64,000 nt of DNA from an uncultured Monoglobus sp. (GTDB taxonomy: Bacteria; Bacillota; Clostridia; Monoglobales; Monoglobaceae): the NCBI GenBank assembly GCA_947624305.1, contig CANQKC010000001.1:62001-126000 (forward strand). Direction: 5' to 3'. The position numbers were made by a program, and so were the translations under genes. The notes under the pieces were generated by a model that ran no database searches, was not told where the DNA came from, and saw only the letters and a list, made by a program, of their open reading frames with translations. Position 1 is the stretch's first letter; each line of letters opens with the position of its first letter. Positions 34,528 through 49,500 of the stretch are shown piece by piece.

Positions 34528-37500
34528 TTAAATTTCAAGCGACGCCCAATCCATAACCGGACGCAGAGACGTCCAAACCTCATAGCCTCCGTCGCCGCGC
34601 TCGCTGTAGTGCGAGTTGGTGGCCTCCTGGACATCGGCGTAATACCACTTGGTCTTATCGCTGTTGTCGGGCCATACTATCATATCGTCAAGCATGTGAT
34701 CCGCCGAGGGCTTTCTTTCAAGTACTCTGTTGACAAGAGCCATAGCCTCGGCTCTTGTGATACTTTGATCGGGCTTGAATGTTCCGTCCTCATAGCCGTT
34801 GATCCAGCCGCGCTCGGCAGCCCTGTTAATATACTCGCTTGCCCAATGCTCGCCGGTGTCGCTGAACTTATCGGGGCCGTCATAGGCGGATGAGTCAAAG
34901 TTGGCCGCGATCACCGCGAACTCGGCGCGGGTAATCGGATCGTCGCCGCGGAAGGTTCCGTCCTCATAGCCGTGAACAATATCGGCCGCCGCCATCGTTG
35001 AAACCGCGGTGTTGAACCAGTTTCCGACCGAAACGTCGCTGAACTTGTTGCCCTTGGTCATATATCTGTCGCGCGAGCTCTCGGACAGCATTCTGAAGAA
35101 TATTGTCGCGACCTCGGCTCTTGTGATCGTTCCCTCTGGCTGAACGGTGCCGTCCTCATATCCTACGATATACGCGTAATGGTCGTCGTAATTCAGAGTC
35201 GGCAGATCATCGGGAGCCTTTCCGCCCGAACCGCCGCCTCCGTTCGGCGGGCTGACAACAACGCTCTCGTCATAGGTGTTAATAACCTTGTAACCGCCGG
35301 AGGTCGACTCATACTTTGGAGCGTAATGGTTGACAGCTTCCTCTATAACCGTGTACTCGGTACCGGTTTTCAGATTTGAGAATGTGTGCTGCCAATTATT
35401 TTCGGCCGAAAGCGCGCATTGGTCAACCGCGTTGCCGTTTTGCATGAGTTTTATTGTTATGGACGAGGGTCTCTCTCCTCGGCTGTTGTTGTCATCATCC
35501 CACTCTTTCACTACGCGAACCGAAGCGGTGCCAAAGCCTCCGCCACCGCCGCCGCCTCCGCTGCCTCCGCTGCCGCCGCCCGGCTTTTTAGTCGGGGACG
35601 GAGACGGGGACTCCGAAGCTCCGGGCTCCGGCGTGCCTGTCGCGGGAGCGTCCGTAGGCTCTACGGTAGGCTCGCTTGTAGCGGGAGCGTCCGTGGGCTC
35701 CGCGGTGGGCTCGCTTGTCGCGGGAGCATCTGTCGGCTCCGCTGTGGGCTCACTCGTCGGCGAGGGAGACGGCTGAGGCTGATATTTCGACCACTGCGCC
35801 ACAAACACAATTCCGTCGTCGGGCATTGTGAAGCTGCTGCTTGCACCGCCGTATCTGTAAACGGGGCCGTCGGTTCCTCTCGCCGTCCAGCCGTCGAAAA
35901 CATAGCCTTCGCGGGCGGGCTCGCGGGCGGGTATTTCGTATACCTCGCCGCGCTCTCCGGTGATCGCGTCGGGCATATCCGTCACGGCTGCAGCCGCGCC
36001 GTCGTCAACGCCGTCATCGAATATCGCTTGAACATAGTCGGCTGTGCCGTCGCCGTTCTCATCCTTCGCCCATACCGCGTACAAATTCATATATCCGCTC
36101 GCGGGCGGGCTGTCAAACCTTGTATGATCCTTCAAAATTCCCGCGTTTTCTGCGTCAAATCTCGTGACAACCACATTGTTCGCCTTTTTGCTCCAGCCGA
36201 GGAAGGCCGCGCCTTCCTTGACGAGCTCGGGCTCACCGTCGTTGCCGAGGACGGGAACATTGTCGGTGCCGTCAATAACGTACTTGTTATCGTCAAACGG
36301 AACAACGCCGTAAGTCGCGTGGTTCTCGCGATAGATCACGCCGTATTCGTCGGGAGGAACGACCGCCTCCCAAACCGCGTAGAGCACATCCGGTCCGGCA
36401 GACTTCCTGAACGCGCTTTCGCCGATCGGATCGCCGTCCGGATCGTTGAGGCTCCAGCCGAGGAAGTTGTAACCCTCTCTTACGGGCTCTCCCGGCTTGA
36501 TATCCACATCGGTTCCGTCAATATAGCTGTTGGTGTCAGCCTCGGGCATTCCCGAAACCTCCTCGCGGCCCGCGTTTGAATTGTAGAACACCTGATAGTA
36601 ATCTGCCGTTCCGTCCTCAATCACGGTGTGCGTGCCGTCGGTTATATCAATTCCCCAAACCGCGAACAACGTCATAACCGAGCTGTTGTCTCCAAGATCA
36701 AGCGGAACTATCTCGCCCGCGGGCAAAATTCTCTCCGAAAGCTCATCCTGGGTCATGATTATCTGCTCGTGCGCGTTCTTCGACCAGCCGAGGAATACCG
36801 CGCCCTCTCTCGTCATTTCGCCTCTGTCCATAAGCTGAACGCCGCCGCCTATCGGATAGGTCTTTTCGTCAATCGGAACGCTGTCGTTTCCGCCGTTGGA
36901 ATTATAAACCACTCCGTATTCCGCAATGGGGATTTTCTTCCACACCGCGTAGACCGTAACATCCGCTCCCGCGATCGTGACGCTGTCCTTGACAACGCCG
37001 TCGGGAACATCCGTGAAAATCATCGGGCTGCCGTTTTCATCGGTGACGGCGGTCTTGTCGTCGCACCAGCCGAGGAACTCACATCCCGGCATAGTCGGCT
37101 TTGCCGCTCCGTCAAGAGTGACAACGTCGCCGTCAAGCAGACCGGTCACAGGCTCGGGAACAGAACCCTCGCCGCCGTTTCCGTCATATGTCAGAGTGTA
37201 AGTCTTTTCCTCGTAATCCGGCACATTGTTGCCGTTCTCATCCGCGGCCCACAGCGCGTAAACCGTGATGTCGCTGTCCGCGAACGTGAGATACGCGTTG
37301 TCCGCAGAAAGTTCCGCAAGCTCAGCCGCCGAGGTTACAAGCTCTTCGTGAGGCTCCTTGCCCCAGCCGACCAAAACGGCTCCGTCGCGCATAACGCGCT
37401 GTCTGCCCTCATCGATCGAGATCAGTTCCGCGGTCTGACCGCTGAGTCTGTAGCGGGTGTAATCCTCAAAGAATATGCTGTCTGTTGTCTTCGGGAAGGT

Positions 37501-40500
37501 TCCGCCGTTTATATGGTACTTCACAAGATACATATTGTCGGCGTAGTCGGGAACATTGTCGCTGTTCTTATCCTCGGACCATACCGCGTAAACCGTTTTG
37601 TCGCCGTTTTGCAGCGTGACGCTTGTGACGATCGTTCCGTAATCTGGAGGCGCGGTCAGCGCGTCATTTACCGGTGTCTCGCTCCAGCCGACAAACACAA
37701 CGTCATCCTTTGTCGGTCTTTCACCCGCGAGCGGGATATAAAGCGCGGCGTTCTCACCAAAGGCGTAGGTCCTGCCCGCGTATTCGTCGGGAACCGTTCC
37801 GCTTCCGCCGTTCATGTCATACACAACATGGTACCTGTCAGCGCTCCATACCGCGTAAAGCGTCACGTTCGCGCTGTTTATCCGAACCTCGCCGCCGACC
37901 TCTATAATATCTCCGCCAATCGCGCTCACGCTCCAGCCGAGGAAGTAATGCTTCACTCCGCTCTCGTCAGTGTAATAGCGTCCGTTTGTATCGGTCTCAA
38001 GGCCTTCGGTTATGTCGCCCGCCTTGACGGACGCGTTGTAAGCGAGGCCTGTCTGCGCTTCGGGCACCTTAACGCTGTCGGGCGCGCCGTTCGCGTTATA
38101 CGAAACAGTGTAACCCTCGTTATAGTCGGGCGTTCCGTTGTTGTTCTTATCCGCCACCCATACCGCGTAAACCGTCACATCACTCGTGGTTATTGTCACG
38201 CTGTCGGTGATTATACCGCTTTCGGGCGCGGCGTCGAAAATTTTCGCTCCGCCGTTCTCATCTTGAACCGCCGCCTTATTTTCGCTCCAGCCAATGAACA
38301 CAGCGTCGGCAAGCCTCATGTCGGCGCCCGGCTGAACAAGCCTTATAACGCTTCCGGTCGAATATTTGTTAGTGTCAACGGGCGCGCTTCCCTCGGCTCC
38401 GTTTTTGTCATACGTCACCGCATAGCGTCCGTAATCGGGTATGTTGTCGCCGTTTGAATCCGCGGCGTACAGCGCGAATACCGTGACGTCATCAAAGCCC
38501 ATTGTGTAGGTGTCATTCTTAATTCTCAGCGCGGCCTCTTCCTCTGCGCTTGTCATAAGCTTTGGATATTTTGTCAGGCTCCAGCCTACAAATACTCCGC
38601 CGCTCTTGGTAAGTCCGGGCGCCATGTCAAGTCTGACATCCGTGCCGGGAAGCAGACCGGGCACCGCCGAGGGAACCGTTCCCTCGCCGTCGTTGGCGTT
38701 ATAATAAAGAGTGTGCGGCTTCTCGTTATAGTCGGGCGTTCCGTTATGGTTAGTGTCAGCGGCCCATACCGCGTATACCGCCGCATCCGAAGCCTTGATC
38801 TCAACGCTGTCAACAATCACGCCGTCCTTGGGCGGAGCGGAAACGAACACGATCGGTTTTCCGTCCGCGCCGCGAACATCCTCCTCGCTTTCGCTCCAGC
38901 CTATGAATACCGCCTTATCCATCGAAAGCTCCGCGTTTTGTTCAAGCGCAACGCTTTCGCCGTCAAGCAGGCCGGTCACGGGTTCGGGAACCGATCCCTC
39001 GCCGCCGTTTCCGTCATATGTCAGAGTGTAAGTCTTTTCATCGTAGTCCGGAACATTGTTGCCGTTCTTATCCTCGGCCCACAGCGCGTAAACCGTGATG
39101 TTTTCGCTGCCAAACGTGAGATACGCATTGTCCGCAAGCAGTCCCGCAAGCTCCTCATCAGAGGTCACATAAGCGCTATGTGCCTCCTTGCCCCAGCCGA
39201 CCAGTACCGCGCCTTCCAGCGAAACGCGCTGTCTGCCTTCGGTCTCAACATCAATAAGCTCAGCCACGGCTCCTGTGATGTAATATCTTGTATAGTCGGC
39301 GAAGAAGACATGATCCTCGGGATCGGGGAAGCCGCCGTTTGAATGATATTTCACAAGGTACATGCTGTCGGCGTAGTCCGGAATTTTGTCTCCGTCCTTA
39401 TCCTCGGCCCATACCGCGTAAACCGTAACATCCCTGTTCGGGATATTCACGCTCGTAATCAGCGTTCCCGCGGCGGGAACTTCAGTGAGCACCTTTTCGG
39501 CGGTTTCTTTGTTGTCCGTCCAGCCGGCGAACACGGTTCCCGCGGCGCCCGCGGGGAGCTGTGCCTCGCTTAGCGGCATCCACAAAGCAGCCGTCTCACC
39601 GTAAGCGTATGTTCTGCCGCGGAAGTCATCGCTCACATATTCGGTATCAAGCGCGCCGCCTATGTAGTAGAGAACCTTAAATCTGTCGGCTCTCCACACG
39701 GCATGAAGCGTAACATTCGCGCTGTTTAAGCTGAGATATTTTCCGGGCGCCAGATCCGCGTCAGCGCTTTCTGCGCGAGCGTCCCTGCTCCAGCCCTCGA
39801 AGTATACTTTAACTCCGTTTCCGTCGGTATAGTATCTTCCCTCGTCGTCTGTCGAAAGTCCTTCGGAAATATCTTTTATTTGAATTATTCCGTTGTGCGT
39901 AAGTCCTGTGTGGGCGGTCGGCGCTTTAACGCTGTCGGGAGCGCCGTTTGTGTCATAGTCGACCGTGTAGAATTCGTCATAGTCCGGAACGCCGTTGTTA
40001 TTGGTGTCCGCGGCCCATACCGCGTAGACCGTCACATTCGCGCTGCCAATCATAACCTCGGTCTCGACAATTCCGTCCGCGGGGGCCTCGGTAAATATCA
40101 CCGGTCTGCCGCCGCTCGTGCTTACGGCGTTTTTGTTCGAGCTCCAGCCGATGAACATCGCGCCCGACAAGGTCATGTCAGCGTCGGGAGTTTTAAGCGT
40201 TACCGCCGTTCCCGTCGAGTACCAATTATTGTCGGTCGGCGCCTCTCCGCTTTCGGCTCCGTTCTTGTCATACAGAACCTGAAATCTGCCGTAGTCGGCC
40301 TCGCCGTTGTCGTCAAGATCGGCCGCGTAAAGAGCGTAAACGGTCACGTTCCGGTCGCCCATTGTGTACTCATCAATTCTGAGCGCGTTCTCCTCCTCAA
40401 GGCTCGTGATAAGCTTTGAGTATTCTGTCAGGCTCCAGCCGACAAATACCGCGTTCTCTTTGGTGAGTTCAACGTTATCCTCAAGATCAATGTTAATTCC

Positions 40501-43500
40501 CGGCAGAACCGTCACGGAAGCGGGCACTGTTCCCTCGCCGCCGTTAGCGTTATAAGTCAGAGTGCGCGGCGTCTCATTGTAATCGGGAACACCGTTATGG
40601 TTAATATCCTCGGCCCATGCCGCGTAAACGGTGATCTCGTTCTCATCGTCATCGGCGACGGTCACGCTGTCCGCGATCACGCCCTCACCCGGAGCGGATT
40701 TAAAGATCACGGGTTTGCCTTCCGCGCTGACAACGCTCTGCTGTCTGCTCCAGCCTATGAATACCGCGTCGGTCAGTGTTATGGCGGGAGCTTTTTCAAG
40801 CTCAACGCTGTCGCCGACCAAAAGGTCGCCCACAGAAGCGGGAGCCTCGCCGCTTCCGCCGTTTATGTCATATTTCAGCGTGCGTGGATTTTCCCTGTAA
40901 TCCGGTATGTCATTGCCGTTCTTGTCCGCGGCCCACAGCGCGTAAACCGTGATGTTCTGATCTGCGAACTTAAGGTTGGCTTCATCTGCGATCAAAATGT
41001 TAAGCTCCTCATCCGATTTCACAAGCTCACTGTGAGCCTCCTTGCCCCAGCCGACCAGAACCGCTCTGTCTCTTGATACGCGTCTCGCGCCCTCGTCAAG
41101 ACCTATGAGATCGGCTGTCTGATCCTTTAAGTAAAACCTTGTGTAATCGGCAAAGAATATGTGATCTTCGGGATCCGGGAAACCGCCGTTTGAATGGTAC
41201 TTCACGAGGAACATATCATTGGCGTAGTCCGGTATATTGTCGTTGTTCTTGTCCTCTGCCCATACCGCGTAAACCGGAACATCCTTGTTCGGGATGCTGA
41301 CGCTTGTAACCAGCGTTCCGGCGGCGGGTATTTTGTTCAGGACAGTATTGTCCATGCTCTCATCCGCGCTCCAGCCCGCAAAGACTGTCGCGTCAGCGCC
41401 CTGCGGATATTCCGCCTCGCTGACGGGCATCCACAATGCCGCTGTCTCGCCGAACGTGTAGCTTCTGTCTCTGAAATCTTGATCAACCTTGGCGGTGTCA
41501 AGCTCGCCGTTTATGTAGTAGAGAACCTTGTATCTGTCCGCGCTCCAGATCGCATAGAGCGTAATGTCGGCGCTGTTGAGTTTTACCGAAGAATTCGGGG
41601 CGTATTTGATGTCTCCGGCATCGGCATGCTTATCCTCGCTCCAGCCGAGGAAATAATGCTTAACGTAGTTAGCGTCGGTATAGTATTTGCCTTTTCCGTC
41701 GTTGTCATCCGAGAGGCCCTCGGTGATATCGCCGATCGTGACCTCGGAGTTATAGTCAAGCCCCGCCTTGTTTTCGGGCAGCTTAACGGTGTCGGGCGCA
41801 CCGTTTGAGTTGTACGTCACGCTGTAGCTCTCGTCATAGTCCGGCTTGCCGTTTCTGTTGCCGTCCTCGGCCCATACCGCGTAAACGGTCACGTTGTCCG
41901 CGTCGATCTTAACGCTTTTTGTGATCACGCCTTCCGCGGGGGCGGCGTCAAACACCTTGGCGCTGCCGTCACCGTTTTGGACCTCATCCTTTTTCTCGCT
42001 CCAGCCGATAAATACCGCGTCCGTCTTTTTCATTGAAGCGTCGGGTTCTTTAAGCGTAACTTCCGCTCCGGTTGAGTATTTGTTATTGTCGGCAGGCGCC
42101 GAACCTTCATCCGCTCCGTTTTTGTCATATGTCAAAGTGTAACGTCCGTAATCCGGCGTTCCGTCTCCGTTATTATCAGCGGCATACAGCGCGTAAACGG
42201 TAACGTCCTCATTACCCATGGTATATTCGTCTATTCTGATGGAGTTTTCCTGCTCCGCACTCGTCACAAGTTCAGTGTACCGGTTAAGGCTCCAGCCGAT
42301 AAATACCGCGCCCTGCTTGGTGAATGTCTTTTCGGTGTCAAGCGTGATCTTGATCTCGGGCAGAACCGTCACGGGCTCGGGTACTGTTCCCTCACCGCCG
42401 TTAGCGTCATAAGACAAAGTATGCGGCGTCTCGTTATAATCGGGCGTGCCGTTATGGTTAATGTCCGCCGCCCATACCGCGTAAACGGTAACATCTTTAT
42501 CATTGATCGTAACCGTGCTTGTAAGCACACCGTCCTGCGGGGCGGCATCGGTGAATATCTTCGCGCTGCCGCCATTGTTTTGAACTGCCGCTTTGTCCGC
42601 GCTCCAACCGATAAACATCGCGTCGGTCATGGTGAGACCGGGATTTTTCTCAAGCTCAACGCTGTCACCCGGAAGCAGATGTTCACGCGCAGCGGGAACA
42701 GTTCCCTCGCCGCCGTTTTTGTCATATGTCAGCGTGTATTCCGTCTCGCTGTAATCGGGCTTGTCGTTGTTGTTAAGATCCGCGGCCCACAGCGCGTAAA
42801 CCGTGACGTCGCTATCGCTAAACGTCAGGTGCTCATCGCCTGCCTCGAGCGTTTTAAGCTCCGCCGCGTTTGACACGAGATTGCCGCCGTTGTCGCTCTT
42901 GCCCCAGCCGACCAGAACAGCGTTCTCTCTGGAAACTCGCTTCTTTCCTTCCTCGATCGTGATAAGCTCTGCTTTTTGGCCGTTTAAGTAATACTTTGTG
43001 TAATCGGCAAAGAAGATACTATCCGGTTCGGGGGCAGGAAATCCGCCGTTCGCGGCATAGCTTACAATATACATATTGTCGGCGTAGTCGGGAACTTTAT
43101 TTCCGTCCTCGTCAACCGCCCATACCGCATAAACATTTACATTGTCACTCGGCATAACAACGCTTGTGATAAGCATTCCCGCCGTCGGAACTTTGTCGAG
43201 AGCGGTCTTGGCCGTTTCGGGATTTTTTGTCCAACCCGCGAACACGAGCTTATCCTTAGCCGGAAGCTCCTCTCTCGCGGCGGGCATCCACAGCGCGGCT
43301 GTCTCATCATAATTATATGTTCTGTCTCGATAAGCTTTGTCAACTTTGTTTGTCTCGTCGGTGTCAAGCACATCGTCAAAGTAATACAGCACGCTGTATT
43401 TATCCGCGCTCCAAATCGCGTACAGCTTGGTCTCACCCTTGATCGTGATCTTCTTATCCGTCACCTTGTGAGAGGTTCCGTCCGCCGAATACTCGGGCGT

Positions 43501-46500
43501 GTCGGAATACTTATTCTCGCTCCAGCCGAGGAAATAGTGCTTGACTCCGTTCGCATCGGAGTAGAAATAACCGTCTTCATCATTGTCAAGCTCGGTTCCG
43601 TCCGCCTTTTTGGGCAGCTCGGCCACATTTGTCTCGTTATCATAATAGAGGTTGCTTACGCTTTCCGGAGCGGCAACCATATCAACGGGCGCTCCGTTTG
43701 TGTCGTAATCCAAAGTATAGCCCTGCGTGGCCGCGATATTGAGCTCACCCGCAAAGCCCTCGGTCGGCGAGTATTGGAATGTTATCGTTCTGTTGTTGAC
43801 CTCCAGTATCTGAAGCTCCATGTCTTTAGCCTTAACGGTTCCGTCAAGGCTTACAAAGCTGTGAGCGTCCTTTGCGGTTCTTATAACGAAGCTTGTGTTG
43901 CCGCTGACATTATCGTCAAGCGTCAATGTCATTTTATATTTTCCGGGCTCGAACCAATTTATAAACGCGCTTCCGGTTCGTGCATCATCGGTTTTATCGG
44001 TCAGCGGGAAGCCTTTTTCAAACGCCTCTTCAAGATCGCCGCCGTCCGATTGAGTAATAACCTCATACACGCTATCGATCGTAAATCCTGTTACCAAGCC
44101 CTCTTCCGGCTCGCACAAGCCGTCTCTGTTCACGTCGTTGTAAACCCTGACGTTGACAGCGGCGGGCACGATCTTTCTCCAAACTGCGTAAAGCACATCG
44201 GGTCTGCCTGCGCTCTTTTCAAAGCTGTAGGCCCTGCCGAGGCCGTTTGTGGGGCCCGCGTAGAACATGCCGTTTTCCGCCTTGCCGTTCGCGCCGGCTG
44301 GATCGTTCACGCTCCAGCCGTCGAAGGCATAGCCCTCAACCGCCAGGCTGCTCGATCTGATATACGCTGCCGCGTTATCATCCGAAATCACGTCTGCCGA
44401 TGCATTTTCATAATCCTTTTGGCGTATAGCGTCAGCGTCAGTGTTTTTGAACGTTTCAAGAACACTCTTATTAAGCGTGTATTTACCGTCAACGCCGTAT
44501 GTCACCGGATCAACATTGAGGCTTCCGCTGAATTCAGCGTCCGAGGGAACGTTAAACTCATAGAACACCTGCAGGTAATCGGCAATTCCGTCGCTTTCAT
44601 GCTTTATCAGCTCGCCGTGCTTGGGATTTCCGTCACTGTCTACGCAGCCGCTGTGCGCGTCTCCGTAATACGCGTTCGGATTGTCGCAGCTTCTGCCGTC
44701 GCTGTCAACAAGCTTGCCGCGGGTGTCCTCGGCCCAAACAGCGTAAACCGTGTTGGCGGTCAGCATCTGAATTGAGCTGAGCAGGCTGTCCTTAACCGTG
44801 TTATAGTCACTGACAACTCCGAGCGCCGTGGCCGACCAGCCGATAAACACAGCGTCCTCGCGGCTGATTTCCGGGAACGTGATTTTTCCTTCCGCGTTTT
44901 TGTAACCGGGACGGTTTTCCGAATTTTCGTCAAGCGGAATTGAAGCATCCTTTTCGGATACGATAACATAACGCTTGTTTGTATCGATCAGAGTTCCGTT
45001 TAAAGCATCCTCGCCGCCGCTTTCATATTGACCGCCGTTTGCGTCAAACGTCAGCGGGTACTTATTAAATCCTCTGTCCCAAACGGCGTAAAGCGTGAGA
45101 TCGCCCGCGGGCATTTCCTTAAATGAATTATTTCTGTAATCTCCGCCTTCGGCAAGTTCTGATACAGACATACCCGTATCCGGAGCGCTCGCGTCGGAAT
45201 TGACCGACCAGCCGAGGAACTCATGCGTAAGTCCGGCTGAGTCGGTGAATATATACTTACCGGTACTGCTGTCTATAGTCTCATTCAGAGAGTCGGCGCC
45301 GAGTACCGAGACCTTTCCGTCGTATACGCGTCCTTCGGAGTCCGTGTAATATGTTTCACCTTTATAGTACGCGTAATCCTTATCGGGCGCCGCGTCTGTC
45401 TTAAGACCTACCTCGACCGGGGCGCCGTTCATATTATAAACCACGTCATAAGGCCTTGTCACGCCGTAGCGGATCGCGCCCGCGTAACCGTCATAGGGTA
45501 TATTGATATCCTGCGTGAGCGTCAGCGTGCTTCCGTCAAGCTTAGAATCAATATCTCCCTGCTCGGCGCCCAGCGCGTAGTTCACGCCCGTGTATCTGTC
45601 GTAAGCGTTAAACTGATCCTCATCGATCGTTATTGTCAAAGTGTAATCGCCGGGCTTGAGCATATCGCTCGTGAACTGAACTCCGCCGCCGTCGGTATGC
45701 TCAACGCTTTCTATCGCGTCGCCGCCATTCTTTGGCGTGAGGGTGATCCTGTCTGTGCTTATTCCCAGCAGAGTTTCTTCTCCGCCGTATGTTCCGTCAT
45801 TATTCGCGTCGTCAAACACCTGTATGATAAGCGACTGCTCGTTCTTCGTCCATTGAGCGTAGAACATGTCAAGTTTTGCCGTCTTGGGGCCCCAGGGCAT
45901 TCCCGGGTTATAGCGGTTTGTCTCGGCAGTCGGTTCCTTAACATCTGTCCATCCCACGAAGGTGTAACCGTCAAGCGTCGGAGCGGCAGCAAGCATTATA
46001 TACGACTCTCCGGGCACATATTGATTATGATCCACCGGAACGCCGACAACTTCGCCGTCTGCTCCCTCCGGCGTGTTTCCGTCATACGCAACCTGGAAAT
46101 AATCAGGAATTCCGTCGCCCGTCTCCGGACCGGGAGTCGCCGTGGGAGACGGCGTGGTGTCGGGATCAGCCGTGGGCCTCGGCGTTTCATCCGGGCCGAG
46201 CGTGGGCTCGGACGGAGGCAATACCTGACCGCCGCGCGAGTCCTCGGTCCATACCGCGTAAACGGTAAGAACGCCGTCATGAACATATTTGTTCATCAGT
46301 TCTTCGGTTCTCAAATTAACCGACTCAAGCAAGCCCTCAATATTATCCGATGTTGCCATACCGGGATATGTATCCACTATCGGATTATCTTTATATGCCT
46401 CACTCAGGCTCCAGCCGACAAACACGGCATTTTCATGACCGTTAAGGCTGAGATTTACATCCTCTTCTCCTATCGTGATCGTGTTGCCGTTATGCGGCAG

Positions 46501-49500
46501 GAAGTCCGCCTCGGTGTTCACAACATGGTGGTGCATGCAGGTGTAAAGAAGCTTATTGGTTTTGTAATCATCTGTTCTATTGTCCGGATCAACCTGCGCG
46601 TCGCCGATATAATACCGAACGCTGTAGCCGTCCTCGGCAAAGTCGGGTGTGTTGTTGCCGTTAGCGTCGGCAGCCCATACCGCGTAAAGCGTAACGCTTC
46701 TCTTGGGCATGGTTATGCTGTCTTGTATATTCTTTAATATTCCTTTGCTGTTCCAGCCATTATTCAAAGAATAGATATTGAGTTTTTCGGCAAAATCCTT
46801 ATCCTCGGCAGTCAGCGCGGCGTTTCTTCTTTCGGTGTCATAATAGGTTATTTCACCGGTCGCATCGTCCGTCTTTTCAATATACTCACTCCAGCCGATA
46901 AACATTTCACCGCTGTTTCTGGTAAGAGTAAGCTTGCCGCCTTCATCGCTTTTATCGCTTTCAACCTTATAAACCGTAACTTCCTCATTTTCCTCATAAT
47001 TTTCGGGCACGGGCAAATTCTCGTCGCCCGCGAGCGCGCCGTTTGAGTTGTAGGTCAGAAGATACTGATCGGTGTAGGTGTTAATAAACTTAATATCGTC
47101 AAGCGTTAGCGGTCCGCCGCCCTCCGGTTTGTGCGCGTCTTCCGACTCGGCCTCAAAGCTTTCCTTCCACTCGGAACCCAGCGAGTCTCTGTAATAAACC
47201 GAGGGTTTAATTTCCAGTGCGCCGTCATATTTATCCGTAACCTCAAGCGTCAGCTTGTACTGATAATTGTCATATGTATAACCAATCTCGGTCGGAATAC
47301 CGTCCTCGGCGGGCGTAACCTCCCGGATCAAATACTCATATGTTCCGGGAGCGGAAAAATGAAGTTCAACATTTGTTCCTTCGGTATTTGCCTTTAAAAC
47401 GCTGTCATCTGTTCCAAATCTGTCTTTGATCTTGCTCATGTCAAATGTTGATGCAAGCGATGAAGCCGCTTCGGTGTTTTCAGCCGCTTTTACCTCAAAC
47501 TCAACATAACCATCCATATTATTAAATCCGGGCGGAATTTCACTTACGCTGCTGTTAAACGGCTCAAGCTTTATGCTGAACTGGCCGGCAGCAATACTCG
47601 GAGCGCTGATCTTGCCCGAGGTCGTGAGATTTTTGGCTATATTCGCAAGCTTATCAAAATCGAATGTGCCGCTTGAGGCATAGGTGTTTTTAAATGTGTA
47701 GTCAAAGTTATATGTTCTGTCTCCGGAAATGCCTTCAACCTCCGACTTGGTCGCGTCATTAAGCAACTCCACAGTTACATACTGCTCCGTGCCGTCGCCG
47801 TCTCCCGACAGCATATATACGCTGAAGTAATAGTCGTGCACCGCCTCATCATATGTAACACCGGAATTACCGCCATTCTCCTCCTTCAATGTGTAATGGT
47901 ATACCTTGGCGGAGGCTTTTCCGCTGCCCGCGTCGGCCGCTTCAAAAGTAAGCTCCGGAACGGTTATTGCCTCGCGACCGTCCGCGCCGTTTCCTGCGAC
48001 GCCTATAACTCCGCTCGCGTCGTTATAAAGCGTCATATTTGCGCCTTCAAAATTCTTTCTGACGCCCGGCATCGGCATATTTGCCTGCGCGGTGAACGTC
48101 CCCGTTTCATCGGAACTTTTGGTTCCGGAAGTATAGTTCGCCGCGGTTTTCGCGTCGAGATCAATAACCTCGACCGGGGTCAGAGTGAACTTAAATCCTT
48201 TTTCGCTGCCCGCGAACTTAGTAAGATCGCCGTCAAATTCCTTCGCGGCATTGATCTCAACAGTACTGCTGTTGGGGTCATATTTATTTGTAAATTCCGC
48301 TTTATGCTCCGCGGGCCCCTCTCCGGAAACAGCATTTATGCACTCATTGTTTTTAAATATATCAACGCCGGATTTGCTTGCGCTGCTTTCATCGTCAAGC
48401 ACAAGCTTGCCGTTTTCGGTGTCATCCTTAACGTAAACGCGGATCGTGTACACGGTACCGTCATAAACAATTCCGGGTATGGCCGGATTACCCTCCGTGC
48501 CGTAAGGGTTGATCTCTTTTAAGGTATACTCGTAGTATTGCGGCGCGTCCGGCTCGGCGTCTTTAACAACGCTCGGCGCGGCTATATTAATGAAGGATTT
48601 TTCGCCAAACTTTATACCGCTTATAGTTGTTTTCTCGGAATCAATTTTACCGTTATCCGAATTAAGAGCGCTGTCACTTCCTGTGACCTTAAGCTCGGCC
48701 GTATTATTCTCCGCCGCGGGAGCGCCGTTCGAAGGCTCCAATATAAAGCTGAAGTTGTCGCCGTCCCTGAATATACGGGCGTCATCGGTGCTTTGAAGTA
48801 TTTTGTCGACACTAAGCCCCATGGGCGCGCTGTTTGCGGTTTCGCCTTCCGGAACATCGGACAAATACAACTTTAAGGCCTCGGGCGCGTATGAGTTGGT
48901 GAAGCTGAAGCCGCTCGCCGGCTCGCCGTTTTCATCACACTGCGCGGCGTGAACGATCTGATAGAACTCGTCGTCTGCTGTATCATCGGGTGTTCCCTTG
49001 TCATCAGCAGTTACAACCTCTTTATAAACGCGCACATAAACATACTGAGAATTTTCATCATATGTTATGCCCGGAACCGCTGCATCTTCCGGCTTGATCT
49101 CGGTAATTTTATAGCGGTAAATTATCGCGTTTGCCTCGTCCTCGCCTGCATTATCCTCGGTAAAGGTTATGGGGTTAAACTTAATATTGTTCGCCGGATC
49201 GACCGTGTTCTTGGTGCGGCTCGAATCAGGCGCAGACGAAGCAGGCTCCGCCGTCGGGTGCGGAGTTGGCATTGACTCATCATTAGTAAACTCTCCCGTG
49301 CCTTTGTTGAGCTGTTTTTTGCCGGCAGCCTCGATCTTAAACTCAAACTCGCCGGCGTTTAAATCTCTGCCGCTTAAAGTCTTGGTACCCTCAAACGCCA
49401 CCTCGGGCGCAGTCAGATCATATACGTTATTAAACTCCAGCATCGACTTGCCTTTGTTTTCTCCCGCATCATCTCCGTATGTGGGATTATGTTTCATATT

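Noticed and set aside
36628-38457. Long open frames (up to 609 codons) on the plus strand opposite the giant gene
   Set aside because: They are shadow frames of the repeat-rich giant gene, lack ribosome sites and family motifs, and recur with the repeat period.
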